Shown: piece after piece, positions 32,330-41,925 of the stretch | Layout: the number at the start of each line of letters is the position of its first letter | Numbering within the stretch: the first letter of the stretch is position 1 | NCBI GenBank assembly: GCA_903918375.1 | Contig: CAIXED010000001.1 | Span: 62,001 to 126,000 of the forward strand | DNA: 64,000 nt | Direction of reading: 5' to 3' | Origin: an uncultured Pseudomonadota bacterium | Lineage (GTDB): Bacteria; Pseudomonadota; Gammaproteobacteria; Methylococcales; Methylomonadaceae | The notes under the pieces: model-generated | The model's input: the letters and a program-made list of their open reading frames with translations, nothing else | The model's database searches: none | Told to the model about the DNA's origin: nothing | Translations under genes and position numbers: made by a program

Positions 32330-34663
32330 ATGACATCAAACCACGATCAGGAAACTGATTTCAAAACCCTCCAAGATCCTCACGCTCAGCGCGAAGCTGA
32401 AAAATATGAAAACCCAATTCCTAGTCGCGAATTGATTCTGCAATTAATTCAAGAAAGCGGCAAACCCTTAAGACGCCAACAAATTGCTCAACAATTTGCT
32501 TTGGAATCTGCCGACGATTTAGAAGCCCTGCGCCGCCGCTTACGAGCGATGGAACGCGATGGACAAGTGTTGTTTAACCGTCGTCAAAAATATTGCTTAG
32601 CCGAAAACCATAACAACATTAGCGGTCGAGTTTTAGGCCATCCCGAAGGTTTTGGTTTTCTGAAACCCGATGACGGCAGCGAAGATTTATTCATCTCGCC
32701 ACGCGAAATGAAAGCATTGATGCATTACGACCGAGCCAAAGTGCGAGTTTCTGGCATCGACCGTAAAGGCCGCCGCGAAGCCACCGTGGTCGAAATTCTG
32801 GAACGCAACACCCATCAAGTGGTTGGCCGCTTTTTTGTCGAAGGCAAAGTTGCTTATGTGATGCCTGACAATAAAAAAATGGCTAAGGAAGTATTAATTG
32901 CTGCCGAAGACACTGGCGGCGCGAAAAAAGGCCAAATTGTGGTGGTCGAAATTGTTCAACAACCGACCCAACATTGCCAACCGCTAGGCCGCGTCACCGA
33001 AGTTTTAGGCATGCACATGGCGCCTGGCATGGAAATCGAAATGGCGATTCGTTCTTACGAACTGCCTAATGTTTGGCCTGCGCCTTTACTGAATGAAATC
33101 AAATCGCTGACCCCAGAAGTACCGGAAGCAGCTAAACAAGGTCGTGAAGACATTCGCCATTTACCGTTGGTGACTATCGATGGCGAAGATGCTCGCGATT
33201 TTGATGATGCGGTCTACGCGCAAAAAACCGCTAAAGGCTGGAAGCTATTGGTAGCGATTGCCGATGTTTCTCACTACGTGCATGTCGATACTGCTTTAGA
33301 TACCGAAGCAAAAAGCCGTAGCACCTCGGTTTACTTTCCTGAAAAAGTGATTCCGATGTTGCCAGAGATTTTGTCGAACGGTTTATGTTCGCTAAATCCA
33401 CACGTTGACCGTTTATGTATGGTGTGCGAGTTATTGGTCAACGATGAAGGCATTGTCACTCGCTCGCGGTTTTTTGAAGCAGTAATGCGTTCTCATGCCC
33501 GTTTAACTTACACCCAAGTGGCAAAAATGTTGGTGGACGGTGATCAAACACTGATCAATCAATATGCCGAATTGATGCCGCATTTAACCACCATGTATCG
33601 CTTGTATCAGACCATGCGTCGCCAGCGTGAAGTACGTGGGGCAATGGATTTTGATACTCAAGAAACCAAGATTGTATTTGGCGAAAATCGCAAAATAGAG
33701 CAGATTGTGCCAGTAGTCCGTAACGATGCTCACAAGCTGATTGAAGAATTTATGATTACCGCCAACAATGCGGCAGCTAAGTTTTTAAATCGTAAAAAAA
33801 TTCCGCGTTTACTGCGTATCCATGACGGCCCGGGGATTGAAAAACTGCTAACGCTGAGAACCTTTTTAGGTGAATTAGGTTTGCATTTGGGCGGTGGCGA
33901 CCAGCCACATCCGCTGGATTACATGCATTTATTGGAATCGGTCAAAGATCGCCCCGATGCACATTTAATTCAAACCGTGTTGTTGCGCTCAATGTCGCAA
34001 GCCGTTTATAGCCCAGATACCAAAGGCCATTTTGGTTTAGCGCTGGATGCTTATGCTCACTTTACCTCGCCGATTCGTCGCTATCCTGATTTGCTGGTGC
34101 ATCGTGCGATTCGTCATAGCTTGCGCGGTGGCAATGCAAGCTCCTTCCGTTACTCGCCTAATGACATGGTAACGCTAGGTGAACATTGCTCAGCTAACGA
34201 ACGTCGTGCTGATGAAGCAACCCGTGATGTCACTAGCTGGCTGAAATGCGAATACATGATGGATAAAATCGGTGAAGAATTTACCGGCATTATTTCCGCC
34301 GTTACCAGCTTTGGCTTTTTCGTCGAATTGCAGTCGATTTATGTTGAAGGCTTGGTACATATCGCTTCTTTGCGTCAGGATTACTTCCTGTTTGATGCGG
34401 CCAGCCATCGTTTATATGGCGAACGCACTGGGGTTCGTTATCGTTTGGGCGATAGCGTCAAAATCAAAGTGGTTCGAGTCAATTTAGACGACAAAAAAAT
34501 CGATTTTGAATTACTTGAATCGGCTAAAAAAGCCACTAAACCTGCCGCAAAAGCCAAGCCTCGCGCTAAAAAAGCCGACGAACCTAAAGCGAAAAGCAAA
34601 GCTAAACCAAAATCAAAAAAACCGGCTGCAAAAGCCAAAGCGAAAAAACCACGTAAATCATGA
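32330..34663 (+). CDS. rnr: Ribonuclease R
   Basis: 777-aa 3'-5' exoribonuclease able to degrade structured RNA. Domains in order: winged-helix region at about 25-95 (LRRQQIAQQFALES), cold-shock domains from about 100 (GHPEGFGFLKPDDGSEDLFIS), the RNB catalytic domain with IDGEDARDFDDAVYA near 285-300 (metal-binding aspartates), an S1 domain near 640-725 (FTGIISAVTSFGFFVEL), and a Lys/Ala-rich tail of about 55 residues, typical of RNase R rather than RNase II. Its last bases overlap rlmB (ATGA), the standard rnr-rlmB operon. Confidence 0.97.
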   Translation: MTSNHDQETDFKTLQDPHAQREAEKYENPIPSRELILQLIQESGKPLRRQQIAQQFALESADDLEALRRRLRAMERDGQVLFNRRQKYCLAENHNNISGRVLGHPEGFGFLKPDDGSEDLFISPREMKALMHYDRAKVRVSGIDRKGRREATVVEILERNTHQVVGRFFVEGKVAYVMPDNKKMAKEVLIAAEDTGGAKKGQIVVVEIVQQPTQHCQPLGRVTEVLGMHMAPGMEIEMAIRSYELPNVWPAPLLNEIKSLTPEVPEAAKQGREDIRHLPLVTIDGEDARDFDDAVYAQKTAKGWKLLVAIADVSHYVHVDTALDTEAKSRSTSVYFPEKVIPMLPEILSNGLCSLNPHVDRLCMVCELLVNDEGIVTRSRFFEAVMRSHARLTYTQVAKMLVDGDQTLINQYAELMPHLTTMYRLYQTMRRQREVRGAMDFDTQETKIVFGENRKIEQIVPVVRNDAHKLIEEFMITANNAAAKFLNRKKIPRLLRIHDGPGIEKLLTLRTFLGELGLHLGGGDQPHPLDYMHLLESVKDRPDAHLIQTVLLRSMSQAVYSPDTKGHFGLALDAYAHFTSPIRRYPDLLVHRAIRHSLRGGNASSFRYSPNDMVTLGEHCSANERRADEATRDVTSWLKCEYMMDKIGEEFTGIISAVTSFGFFVELQSIYVEGLVHIASLRQDYFLFDAASHRLYGERTGVRYRLGDSVKIKVVRVNLDDKKIDFELLESAKKATKPAAKAKPRAKKADEPKAKSKAKPKSKKPAAKAKAKKPRKS

Positions 34664-35412
34664 GCACCACACAATTATTTGGAATCCACGCCGTTCAAGC
34701 GGCACTGGACTATTCCGCACAAAAAATCCAAAAAGCTTGGATTGATGGCCAACGCCAAGATGCACGCTTAAGCCAAGTGATTAATGACTTAATCGCGATT
34801 GGCATTAAGCCTGAAAAAGTTGATCGCAAAAAACTAGACAAAATGGCCGATGGCAAAAACCATCAAGGCATTGTTGCTGCAGTCGAATTACCGGCCATGC
34901 GTAGCGAAGACCAGTTAAAACACGATGTCGAAAACTTAGAAACAACCGCGTTTTATCTAATCTTGGATCAAGTACAAGACCCGCATAATCTCGGTGCCTG
35001 TTTGCGTACCGCTGATGCGGTGGGCGCACATGGCATTATTGTCACCAAAGACAATGCCGCTGGCATTACGCCGACGGTTTGCAAAGTTGCAAGTGGCGCG
35101 GCGGAAACTGTGCCGGTTTATCAAGTCACTAATTTAGCTCGAGTTTTGCGTTGGTTAAAAGAGCAAAACATCTGGATTATGGGCGCAGCCGGTGAAGCCG
35201 AACAAACCGTGTTTGATATGAAGCTGGATATGCCGTTGGCGATTGTGATGGGTGCCGAAGGTAGCGGGATGCGCCATTTAACCCGTCAACATTGCGACTT
35301 TTTAGTGAAAATACCGATGGCTGGGCAAGTTGAAAGCTTGAATGTCTCGGTAGCCGCAGGTGTGTTGATGTACGAAACTTTCCGGCAAAAATTACAGTTA
35401 GCGGCAAAATGA
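34660..35412 (+). CDS. rlmB: 23S rRNA (guanosine-2'-O-)-methyltransferase RlmB
   Basis: 250-aa SpoU/TrmH-family enzyme that methylates the ribose of G2251 in 23S rRNA (E. coli numbering). Motif 1 is LDQVQDPHNLGACLRTADAVGAHGII, and the knotted C-terminal motifs appear as IVMGAEGSGM and KIPMAGQVESLNVSVAAGVLMYE. The N-terminal substrate-binding domain starts LFGIHAVQAAL. Overlaps rnr and, at its 3' end, the cytochrome gene, again by ATGA. Confidence 0.97.
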   Translation: MSTTQLFGIHAVQAALDYSAQKIQKAWIDGQRQDARLSQVINDLIAIGIKPEKVDRKKLDKMADGKNHQGIVAAVELPAMRSEDQLKHDVENLETTAFYLILDQVQDPHNLGACLRTADAVGAHGIIVTKDNAAGITPTVCKVASGAAETVPVYQVTNLARVLRWLKEQNIWIMGAAGEAEQTVFDMKLDMPLAIVMGAEGSGMRHLTRQHCDFLVKIPMAGQVESLNVSVAAGVLMYETFRQKLQLAAK

Positions 35413-35690
35413 AACGCTGGCTGTTAATGGTTTTAAGTTTAACCAGTTTCAACAGCCACGCTGAACTGAGTGGAGAAAATATTGCGCTTAATTGCTTCAA
35501 TTGCCACAACCGCAAACCAGCCGCTAATTCAGCGATTCCATCGTTAAACGGCTATAGCCGACAGCGCTTACAACAAGCCATGTTGGATTTTAAATACGAC
35601 AAAACCAATGCTACTTTGATGCCGCGCATCGCCAAAGCCTATAGCGATTCGGAAATTAGTGCGGTAGCGGCTTATTTAAGTCAGCAGTAA
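35409..35690 (+). CDS. fccA: Small c-type cytochrome, probable FccA subunit
   Basis: 93-aa monohaem cytochrome c with a signal peptide (MKRWLLMVLSLTSFNSHA), the haem motif CFNCH, and a distal methionine in TLMPRIA. The C terminus ISAVAAYLSQQ is the usual class I helix. FccB follows after two bases, so it is probably the cytochrome subunit of flavocytochrome c sulfide dehydrogenase; the best-known FccA has two haems, so this is the one-haem, SoxE-like type. It overlaps rlmB by ATGA, giving an unusual RNA-processing/sulfide operon. Confidence 0.85.
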   Translation: MKRWLLMVLSLTSFNSHAELSGENIALNCFNCHNRKPAANSAIPSLNGYSRQRLQQAMLDFKYDKTNATLMPRIAKAYSDSEISAVAAYLSQQ

Positions 35691-35692
35691 TA

Positions 35693-36988
35693 ATGACCAG
35701 ATTATCAAGACGTGATTTTTTAAAAACTGGCGCGGTTTCCAGTGTCGCTTTGCTGAATGGTTGCCAGCCACTATTTGGCAAGGCAGCCAGCAAAGCCCAT
35801 GTTGTAGTAGTTGGAGGCGGTTTCGGTGGCGCAACAGCGGCAAAATACATTCGATATTTTGATCCGAACATTCGAGTCACCTTAATCGAACCTAAAGCCA
35901 AATATATCACCTGCCCTGCTAGTAATTGGCTATTTGCCGGTTTAGCGACACTGGATCAATTGAGCGTTGATTATCAAGGCTTAAAAAATTACGGCATTGA
36001 AGTGATAAGCGATACGGTGATTCAAATCAATTCAAAACAACGCAGCGTCACGCTCTCTAGCCAACAATCAATCAGCTATGATCGCTTGGTGTTATCGCCA
36101 GGCATCGATTTTCGTTGGGATACCCTGCACGGTTTCAATCAAGAATTAAGTCAACGCTTTCCACACGCTTGGCAAGCCGGGCCGCAAACTGAATTATTAA
36201 ATCAGCAACTGCAAGCAATGCCGGACAATGGCACGCTGCTGATTTGCGCGCCTCCCGATCCGTATCGCTGTCCACCGGGGCCTTATGAACGCGCCAGCAT
36301 GATGGCTTTTTGGCTAAAACAGCATAAACCACGCACTAAAATCATTATTCTCGATCCTAAACGCAGTTTTTCTAAACAGGCTTTATTTGAAGCCGGTTGG
36401 AAACAACATTATGGCTATGGTAGCCCGAATAGCCTGATTGAATGGGTTAGCTTGGCCGATAATCCGTTGGTGAGTCTGGATGCCGAACGTAAAACTTTAA
36501 CTACTGAATTTGGCGATCACTTCCGCGGTGATGTGCTGAACATCATTCCCCCGCAAACCGCTGGCAAAATTGCGATTGACAGCGGCTTAGGCAATAGCAG
36601 CGGTTGGTGCCCAATCCAACCAATGAGTGCCGAATCCAGCCTGTTGCCATTTATCCATGTGATTGGCGATGCAGGACATTACTCACCGATACCAAAATCG
36701 GCTTTTGCGGCTAATTCAGAAGCCAAAGTCTGTGCGCTGGCTATCGTTAATTTGTTGAATCAACAAGCTATTTCCACACCCAATTGGCTTAATACTTGTT
36801 ATAGCTTAATTACCCCAGAACACGGCATTTCGATTACCAATGGCTATCAAGTCAATGCCGAAAATGGCATTACAGCGATTAAATCAGCGGGGGGTGTCAG
36901 TCAAAAAACCGATCCAGCATCTTTGGCCCTTGAGGCTGTTTATACTCAATCGGCCTATTACAATTTGCGTTCAGATTGCTTTGATTGA
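35693..36988 (+). CDS. fccB: Flavocytochrome c sulfide dehydrogenase, flavoprotein subunit
   Basis: 431-aa periplasmic FAD enzyme oxidising sulfide with electrons passed to FccA. A twin-arginine signal (SRRDFLKTGAVSSVALLNGC) is followed by the FAD motif VVVVGGGFGGATAAKYI. Cysteine in YITCPASN (C74) corresponds to the covalent flavin attachment residue of the Chromatium enzyme. The redox disulfide pair is seen in YRCPPGPYERAS and SGWCPIQP. The Tat signal ends in LNGC, close to a lipobox, so a lipid-anchored form is possible. It is a second sulfide-oxidising enzyme besides SQR. Confidence 0.9.
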   Translation: MTRLSRRDFLKTGAVSSVALLNGCQPLFGKAASKAHVVVVGGGFGGATAAKYIRYFDPNIRVTLIEPKAKYITCPASNWLFAGLATLDQLSVDYQGLKNYGIEVISDTVIQINSKQRSVTLSSQQSISYDRLVLSPGIDFRWDTLHGFNQELSQRFPHAWQAGPQTELLNQQLQAMPDNGTLLICAPPDPYRCPPGPYERASMMAFWLKQHKPRTKIIILDPKRSFSKQALFEAGWKQHYGYGSPNSLIEWVSLADNPLVSLDAERKTLTTEFGDHFRGDVLNIIPPQTAGKIAIDSGLGNSSGWCPIQPMSAESSLLPFIHVIGDAGHYSPIPKSAFAANSEAKVCALAIVNLLNQQAISTPNWLNTCYSLITPEHGISITNGYQVNAENGITAIKSAGGVSQKTDPASLALEAVYTQSAYYNLRSDCFD

Positions 36989-37087
36989 TAACAAAAACAG
37001 CTGAAAGTGAGGAATTATCTATCCAATTGTCTTGAAATCACCTCGCCCGTGATACAATCACAACGTTAATTTTCCTTGGTTGAGTCA

Positions 37088-39445
37088 GTGAAGAAGAAAC
37101 CGCTTTTTCAAATATTATTGATGGGTATGCTGGCAAGTAGATTTGCCCAAGCCAGCAGCTTTATAGTCGAAGACATACAAGTTAGAGGCCTACAGCGCAT
37201 CTCCGCTGGTACAGTCTACAACTACCTACCTGTCAACATTGGCGAACGCTTCGCCGAGGAAAAACAAGCCGATGCTGTTAGAGCTTTATTTAACACCGGC
37301 TTCTTTAAAGACATTACTTTAGAACGCGAAGGCGGTGTTTTAGTCATTAATGTCGTCGAACGCCCGTCGGTTGCCAAAGTAGTTATTGAAGGCAACAAGG
37401 ACATCAAAAAAGAAGACCTCACCGAAGCTTTAAAGAAAATTGGCCTTGCCGAAGGTAAAGTTTATAACAAGCAAATTCTTGATAAAGTTGAACAAGAATT
37501 ACGCCGCCAATATTTCAGCCACGGTAAATACGGTTTAAAAATCACCACCGAAGTTTCTGAATTAACCCGTAATCGTGTCGGGATTGATATCAAAATTTCT
37601 GAAGGTAAAGTTGCCAAAATCAAACAAATCAATATTGTTGGCAATACCGCTTTTGAAGCCGACAAAATCAAAAAAGATTTTGAATTAAGCACCACTAATT
37701 TCTTATCGTTTTATTCCAAAGACGACCAATACTCCAAACAAAAGCTACAAGCTGACCTTGAAAAACTGCGTTCCTATTATCTTGATCGCGGTTACATCAA
37801 TTTCTCAATCGAATCGACCCAAGTTGATATTACTGCCGATAAAAAAGAAATTTACATCACCATCAATGTTAAAGAAGGCGATGTTTACAATTTAGAAAAG
37901 GTCAAACTGACCGGCGAATTGATTGTGCCGCCCGAAGATTTGGTGAAATTGGTTAAAGTCGGCCCTGGCGAAATTTTCTCGCGCAAAAACGCGACCGAAA
38001 CCTCAAAAGCAATTTCCGACCGTCTTGGCGACGAAGGCTACACTTTCGCCAACGTCAATATGGTCCCAGAAATTAACGAAGCCAATAAAACAGTTGCCAT
38101 GACCTTCTTTGTCGATCCTGGCAAACGAGTTTATGTGCATAGAATTAATGTTAAAGGCAATACTAAAACTCGTGACGAAGTGATTCGTCGTGAAATGCGG
38201 CAAATGGAATCTAGCTGGGCAGCCAGTAGTAAGATTGAGCGCTCAAAAACCCGTCTTGATCGTTTAGGCTATTTTGAAGAAGTCGGAGTTGAAACGCCCC
38301 CCGTTGTGGGCACTGCTGACCAGATTGACGTTAACTACACTATCAAAGAAAAAGCCTCGGGCAATCTATCCGCAGGGGTGGGTTATTCTCAGGTACAAGG
38401 CATTATCTTTAACGCCAACGTATCGCAAGATAATATTTTTGGTACCGGTAAACGTTTAGATTTTGCCTTCAATAACAGCAGTATCTTAACCCGTTACAAC
38501 TTGGGCTTTACCGATCCTTACTACACTTTGGATGGCGTCGCCTTGGGTTATAACTTGGGTTACACCAAACGTAATGCTTATGCTGCTAACTTAGCCAGTT
38601 ACAACACCAATGTCGCTAACGCTGGGATTAACTTTGGTATTCCGCTGAATGAATTTGATCGGATTGGTTTTGATGTTGACCTAAAAAGCACAGGGGTTGA
38701 ATCAACCAACATTTCATCGAACCGAGTTAAAAACAAAATTCTTTTTTACAATAAACAGCCTTACAATTCCAACTTTAATGAGACTGCACCAAGCGATGGA
38801 GCTAGCGCTACATTTACAACGCTATCGACCTCAGCCGGCTGGACTCACGATACACTCGACCGAGCCACTTTCTCAACTAAAGGCGGACAACAACGTCTAT
38901 CAGGTTTAATTACCGTTCCATTTGGCGACTTGCAATACTATAAAGTCGGCTATAAACACCAACATTTCTTCCCACTTTCCAACGACTTCACTTTCCGTTT
39001 ATTAGGTGAGGTTGCTCATGGTGGTGGCTATGGCAGCACATCTGAATTGCCATTCTTTGAAAACTATTATGCAGGTGGTACCGGTGACGTGCGAGGTTTC
39101 ATGCAAAACACCCTCGGTCCAAGAGATGACACAACAGGCGGTAGCTCCTATTACCGACCCTTTGGCGGCTCAACCAAAGCTATCGGTAAAGCGGAATTAT
39201 TTTTCCCAGTACCATTCCTGAGCGAAATGAAGTCAGTACGCGTTGGCACCTTCCTTGATGCAGGTACTCTAGCTACTGGCCTAAACAGCAGTGATTTGCG
39301 TAAATATTTTCGTTATTCAGCTGGACTATCCGGTGAATGGTTATCACCTTTCGGCGCACTCGCCGTCAGTGTTGCTCAACCTCTAAATTCGGAAAACACT
39401 GACAGAACTCAAGCCTTCCAATTTACCTTTGGTTCTGGATTTTAG
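37088..39445 (+). CDS. bamA: Outer membrane protein assembly factor BamA
   Basis: About 785 aa. Signal peptide KKKPLFQILLMGMLASRFAQA, five POTRA domains (first: FIVEDIQVRGLQRISAGTVYNYLPV) and a 16-strand Omp85 barrel from about residue 420. GGTGDVRGFMQN and the terminal TFGSGF are characteristic. No ATG is available; GTG 37088 is preferred because it begins the signal peptide, and TTG 37076 is the alternative. The usual upstream neighbour rseP is absent and fccB stands there instead. skp follows. Confidence 0.96.
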   Translation: MKKKPLFQILLMGMLASRFAQASSFIVEDIQVRGLQRISAGTVYNYLPVNIGERFAEEKQADAVRALFNTGFFKDITLEREGGVLVINVVERPSVAKVVIEGNKDIKKEDLTEALKKIGLAEGKVYNKQILDKVEQELRRQYFSHGKYGLKITTEVSELTRNRVGIDIKISEGKVAKIKQINIVGNTAFEADKIKKDFELSTTNFLSFYSKDDQYSKQKLQADLEKLRSYYLDRGYINFSIESTQVDITADKKEIYITINVKEGDVYNLEKVKLTGELIVPPEDLVKLVKVGPGEIFSRKNATETSKAISDRLGDEGYTFANVNMVPEINEANKTVAMTFFVDPGKRVYVHRINVKGNTKTRDEVIRREMRQMESSWAASSKIERSKTRLDRLGYFEEVGVETPPVVGTADQIDVNYTIKEKASGNLSAGVGYSQVQGIIFNANVSQDNIFGTGKRLDFAFNNSSILTRYNLGFTDPYYTLDGVALGYNLGYTKRNAYAANLASYNTNVANAGINFGIPLNEFDRIGFDVDLKSTGVESTNISSNRVKNKILFYNKQPYNSNFNETAPSDGASATFTTLSTSAGWTHDTLDRATFSTKGGQQRLSGLITVPFGDLQYYKVGYKHQHFFPLSNDFTFRLLGEVAHGGGYGSTSELPFFENYYAGGTGDVRGFMQNTLGPRDDTTGGSSYYRPFGGSTKAIGKAELFFPVPFLSEMKSVRVGTFLDAGTLATGLNSSDLRKYFRYSAGLSGEWLSPFGALAVSVAQPLNSENTDRTQAFQFTFGSGF

Positions 39446-39530
39446 TTTGGTATCACTGTTTTTTATCTTATAATTGAACACTGCGTTTTGTCTTAAACCC
39501 CCTAAAAACTAACCCGGAGATGGTTAACTC

Positions 39531-40037
39531 ATGAAAAATAGAATTTCGTTGTTTTTAATTCTGCTATTGGCGACTACTTCAAGCTTTGCGGCTGGCGACC
39601 TGAAAATCGGTTTCGTTAACGTTGCTAAAGTATTAGAAAAAGCACCACAAGCATCAAAAGCTAAAACTCGCTTGGAATCAGAGTTTTCGCCAAGAGACAA
39701 AGCCTTGGTTTCTCAACAAAAAGAAATTAAAACTTTGGAAGACAAATTAGCTAAAGACTCAGCCGTTATGGGTGATGAAGAACGTCGTAGAATCGAAAGA
39801 GATCTTCTCGATAAAAAACGTGATGCAGCTAGAGCGCAACAAGAGTTCAGTGAAGACTTCAACATGCGTAGAAACGAAGAGCTGGGCAACTTGCAAAAAC
39901 GTATTGTTGAAGCGGTAAGAGCCTTGGCTAAAGAAGAATCTTTTGACTTATTGCTAACAGATGGCGTGATTTATGCCAACGATCACATTGATGTCACCAG
40001 CCGCGTTCAACAAAAGCTAGAAACCTTGTCACAATAA
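39531..40037 (+). CDS. skp: Periplasmic chaperone Skp (OmpH)
   Basis: 168 aa with a signal peptide (ISLFLILLLATTSSFA) and a long charged helical region (residues about 45-125) forming the tentacles of the Skp trimer. The N-terminal strand KIGFVNVAKVLEKAPQASKA and C-terminal ESFDLLLTDGVIYANDHIDVTSRV follow the family. It delivers unfolded outer membrane proteins to BamA, encoded just upstream. Confidence 0.95.
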   Translation: MKNRISLFLILLLATTSSFAAGDLKIGFVNVAKVLEKAPQASKAKTRLESEFSPRDKALVSQQKEIKTLEDKLAKDSAVMGDEERRRIERDLLDKKRDAARAQQEFSEDFNMRRNEELGNLQKRIVEAVRALAKEESFDLLLTDGVIYANDHIDVTSRVQQKLETLSQ

Positions 40038-40048
40038 TTCTAGCAACA

Positions 40049-40111
40049 CCGACGATTCAGTCGGAGATAACTTCAGAACAAAGCAGCTTGGTATCAAACC
40101 AAGTCTGCTTT
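40049..40111 (+). other. Two hairpins in the skp-fabZ spacer
   Basis: CCGAC-GATTCA-GTCGG (40049-40064) and a long stem, AAAGCAGCTTGGT / ACCAAG-T-CTGCTTT (40080-40111), fill the spacer where lpxD lies in many relatives. Neither is followed by a T-run, so they are not classical terminators. Confidence 0.6.
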
Positions 40112-40139
40112 GCCCTCCCAACTCTTTATACTTATCAAG

Positions 40140-40583
40140 ATGACAGGGAAACTCGATATCTTACAAATCCAAGAATACTTACCACACCGCTATCCTTTCT
40201 TATTGATTGATCGCGTTGTCGAGTGTGAACCTGGCGTACGCTTACTGGGCTTAAAAAACGTCACCTATAACGAACCCTTTTTCCAAGGCCACTTCCCACA
40301 TTTGCCAATTTTTCCTGGCGTATTGATTATGGAAGCTTTAGCTCAAGCCACAGGTTTATTAGCAGCACAAAGCGACGAAGCCTTGGGCAAAGGCATGACT
40401 TATTATCTAGCTGGCATCGATAACGCCCGCTTTAAACGCCCTGTTGTACCTGGCGACCAATTAATGCTGGAAGTTAAATGCATTAAAAACAAACGTAACA
40501 TTTGGTCTTTCGACTGCGTCGCCACCGTTGAAGGCGAATTAGCAGCCAGCGCGCAGATCATGTGTGCAGCCGTGGTGAAATAA
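40140..40583 (+). CDS. fabZ: 3-hydroxyacyl-ACP dehydratase FabZ
   Basis: 147 aa from ATG 40140; the tracked start adds ten residues of spacer. It is a single hot-dog-fold enzyme: [15 protein letters not shown], then [23 protein letters not shown] with the catalytic His and Glu, and [21 protein letters not shown]. It dehydrates 3-hydroxyacyl-ACP in fatty acid synthesis, competing with lpxA for 3-hydroxymyristoyl-ACP. The next gene, lpxA, starts directly after its stop. Confidence 0.97.
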   Translation: MTGKLDILQIQEYLPHRYPFLLIDRVVECEPGVRLLGLKNVTYNEPFFQGHFPHLPIFPGVLIMEALAQATGLLAAQSDEALGKGMTYYLAGIDNARFKRPVVPGDQLMLEVKCIKNKRNIWSFDCVATVEGELAASAQIMCAAVVK

Positions 40584-41354
40584 ATGATAGATCCAAGAGC
40601 GATTGTCCACATCAATGCCGAACTTGCACCCGATGTCAAAGTCGGCCCTTTCAGCATCATTGGCCCTGATGTACAAATCGATTCTGGCACCGAAATTGGG
40701 CCGCATGTGGTTATTAACGGCCCAACTAACATCGGCAAAGATAATGTGATTTATCAATTTGCTTCGATAGGTGAAGACCCGCAAGATAAAAAATACGCTG
40801 ATGAAGTCACCCGTTTAGACATTGGCGATCGCAATATAATCCGCGAGTTTTGCACCATGCACCGTGGCACATTGCAAGATCAAGGCGTTACCCGAGTCGG
40901 TAACGATAATTTATTCATGGCTTACACCCATGTCGCCCATGATTGTGAAGTAGGCAATCATGTCATCATGGCAAACGGTGCTTCGATTGCCGGCCATGTT
41001 CACCTCGATGACCATGCCATTCTTGGTGGCTTCACTCTGGTGCATCAATTCACTCAAATCGGCGAATTTAGCTTTGCCGCGATGGGCAGCGCAATTACCC
41101 AAGACATTCCGCCTTATGTAATGGTCGGTGGTCGCCCTACCCGACCACATGGCATCAACTCGGTCGGCATGGAACGTCACGGCAAATCGCCCGAAGTGAT
41201 CCGACAAATTCGCAAAGCTTACAAAATCCTGTACAAAAACAATTTGCGCCTAGAAGACGCAATTGAAGAAATGGAAGATATGGCCGGCGAAAGCAACGAA
41301 CTATCAAATATGGTCAGTTTCCTACGCAATGTCACTCGTGGCATTCTCAGATAA
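40584..41354 (+). CDS. lpxA: UDP-N-acetylglucosamine acyltransferase LpxA
   Basis: 256 aa, first enzyme of lipid A synthesis. It is a left-handed parallel beta-helix of hexapeptide repeats ([29 protein letters not shown]). The active-site region [25 protein letters not shown] holds the catalytic histidine. The C-terminal helical part starts at [21 protein letters not shown]. There is no gap after fabZ. lpxB, its usual downstream partner, is missing; rnhB overlaps the 3' end instead. Confidence 0.97.
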   Translation: MIDPRAIVHINAELAPDVKVGPFSIIGPDVQIDSGTEIGPHVVINGPTNIGKDNVIYQFASIGEDPQDKKYADEVTRLDIGDRNIIREFCTMHRGTLQDQGVTRVGNDNLFMAYTHVAHDCEVGNHVIMANGASIAGHVHLDDHAILGGFTLVHQFTQIGEFSFAAMGSAITQDIPPYVMVGGRPTRPHGINSVGMERHGKSPEVIRQIRKAYKILYKNNLRLEDAIEEMEDMAGESNELSNMVSFLRNVTRGILR

Positions 41355-41919
41355 TAGCTTATTAATTGCTGGGGTTGACGAAGTCGGACGCGGCTGTATC
41401 GTCGGCCCAGTGATGGCGGCAGCAGTGATACTTGATCCTGCTAAGCCGATTCTAGGTTTAACCGATTCCAAAAAACTCAGCGAAAAAAAACGCCTACAGC
41501 TCGCTGAACAAATCAAAAGCTCGGCTTTATGTTGGGCCGTTGGTCGAGCTGAAGCCAGTGAAATTGATGACATCAACATCCTGCAAGCCAGCTTGCTTGC
41601 CATGCAACGCGCCATCTCGCAACTAGAACACGCGCCTGATTTAGCCAAAGTCGATGGCAATCGTTTACCAAAATTAAACTGCCCAGGTGAAGCCATTGTC
41701 CAAGGCGACTTGCTGGTACCAGAAATTTCAGCCGCATCAATTTTGGCCAAAGTCGCCCGTGACCAAGAAATGCAAATTTTAGAGCGCTTATATCCCGGTT
41801 ATGATTTTGCAGTTCACAAAGGCTACCCAACCCGCAAACATTTATTGGCTTTACAAGCTTTAGGCATTACCCCCCAACACCGCAAATCTTTTGCACCCGT
41901 TAAAAAACAACTGGCTTAA
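41329..41919 (+). CDS. rnhB: Ribonuclease HII
   Basis: 196 aa from ATG 41329, overlapping lpxA by 26 bases; the tracked ORF begins further inside lpxA with a sequence unlike the family. Motifs: [23 protein letters not shown] with catalytic Asp-Glu, [32 protein letters not shown], and [15 protein letters not shown]. It removes ribonucleotides from DNA. GTG 41338 is another possible start. Confidence 0.95.
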   Translation: MSLVAFSDNSLLIAGVDEVGRGCIVGPVMAAAVILDPAKPILGLTDSKKLSEKKRLQLAEQIKSSALCWAVGRAEASEIDDINILQASLLAMQRAISQLEHAPDLAKVDGNRLPKLNCPGEAIVQGDLLVPEISAASILAKVARDQEMQILERLYPGYDFAVHKGYPTRKHLLALQALGITPQHRKSFAPVKKQLA

Positions 41920-41925
41920 AACGCT

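Noticed and set aside
40403-40784. Minus-strand ORFs opposite fabZ and lpxA
   Set aside because: They are antisense to strongly conserved coding sequence and lack recognisable protein features.
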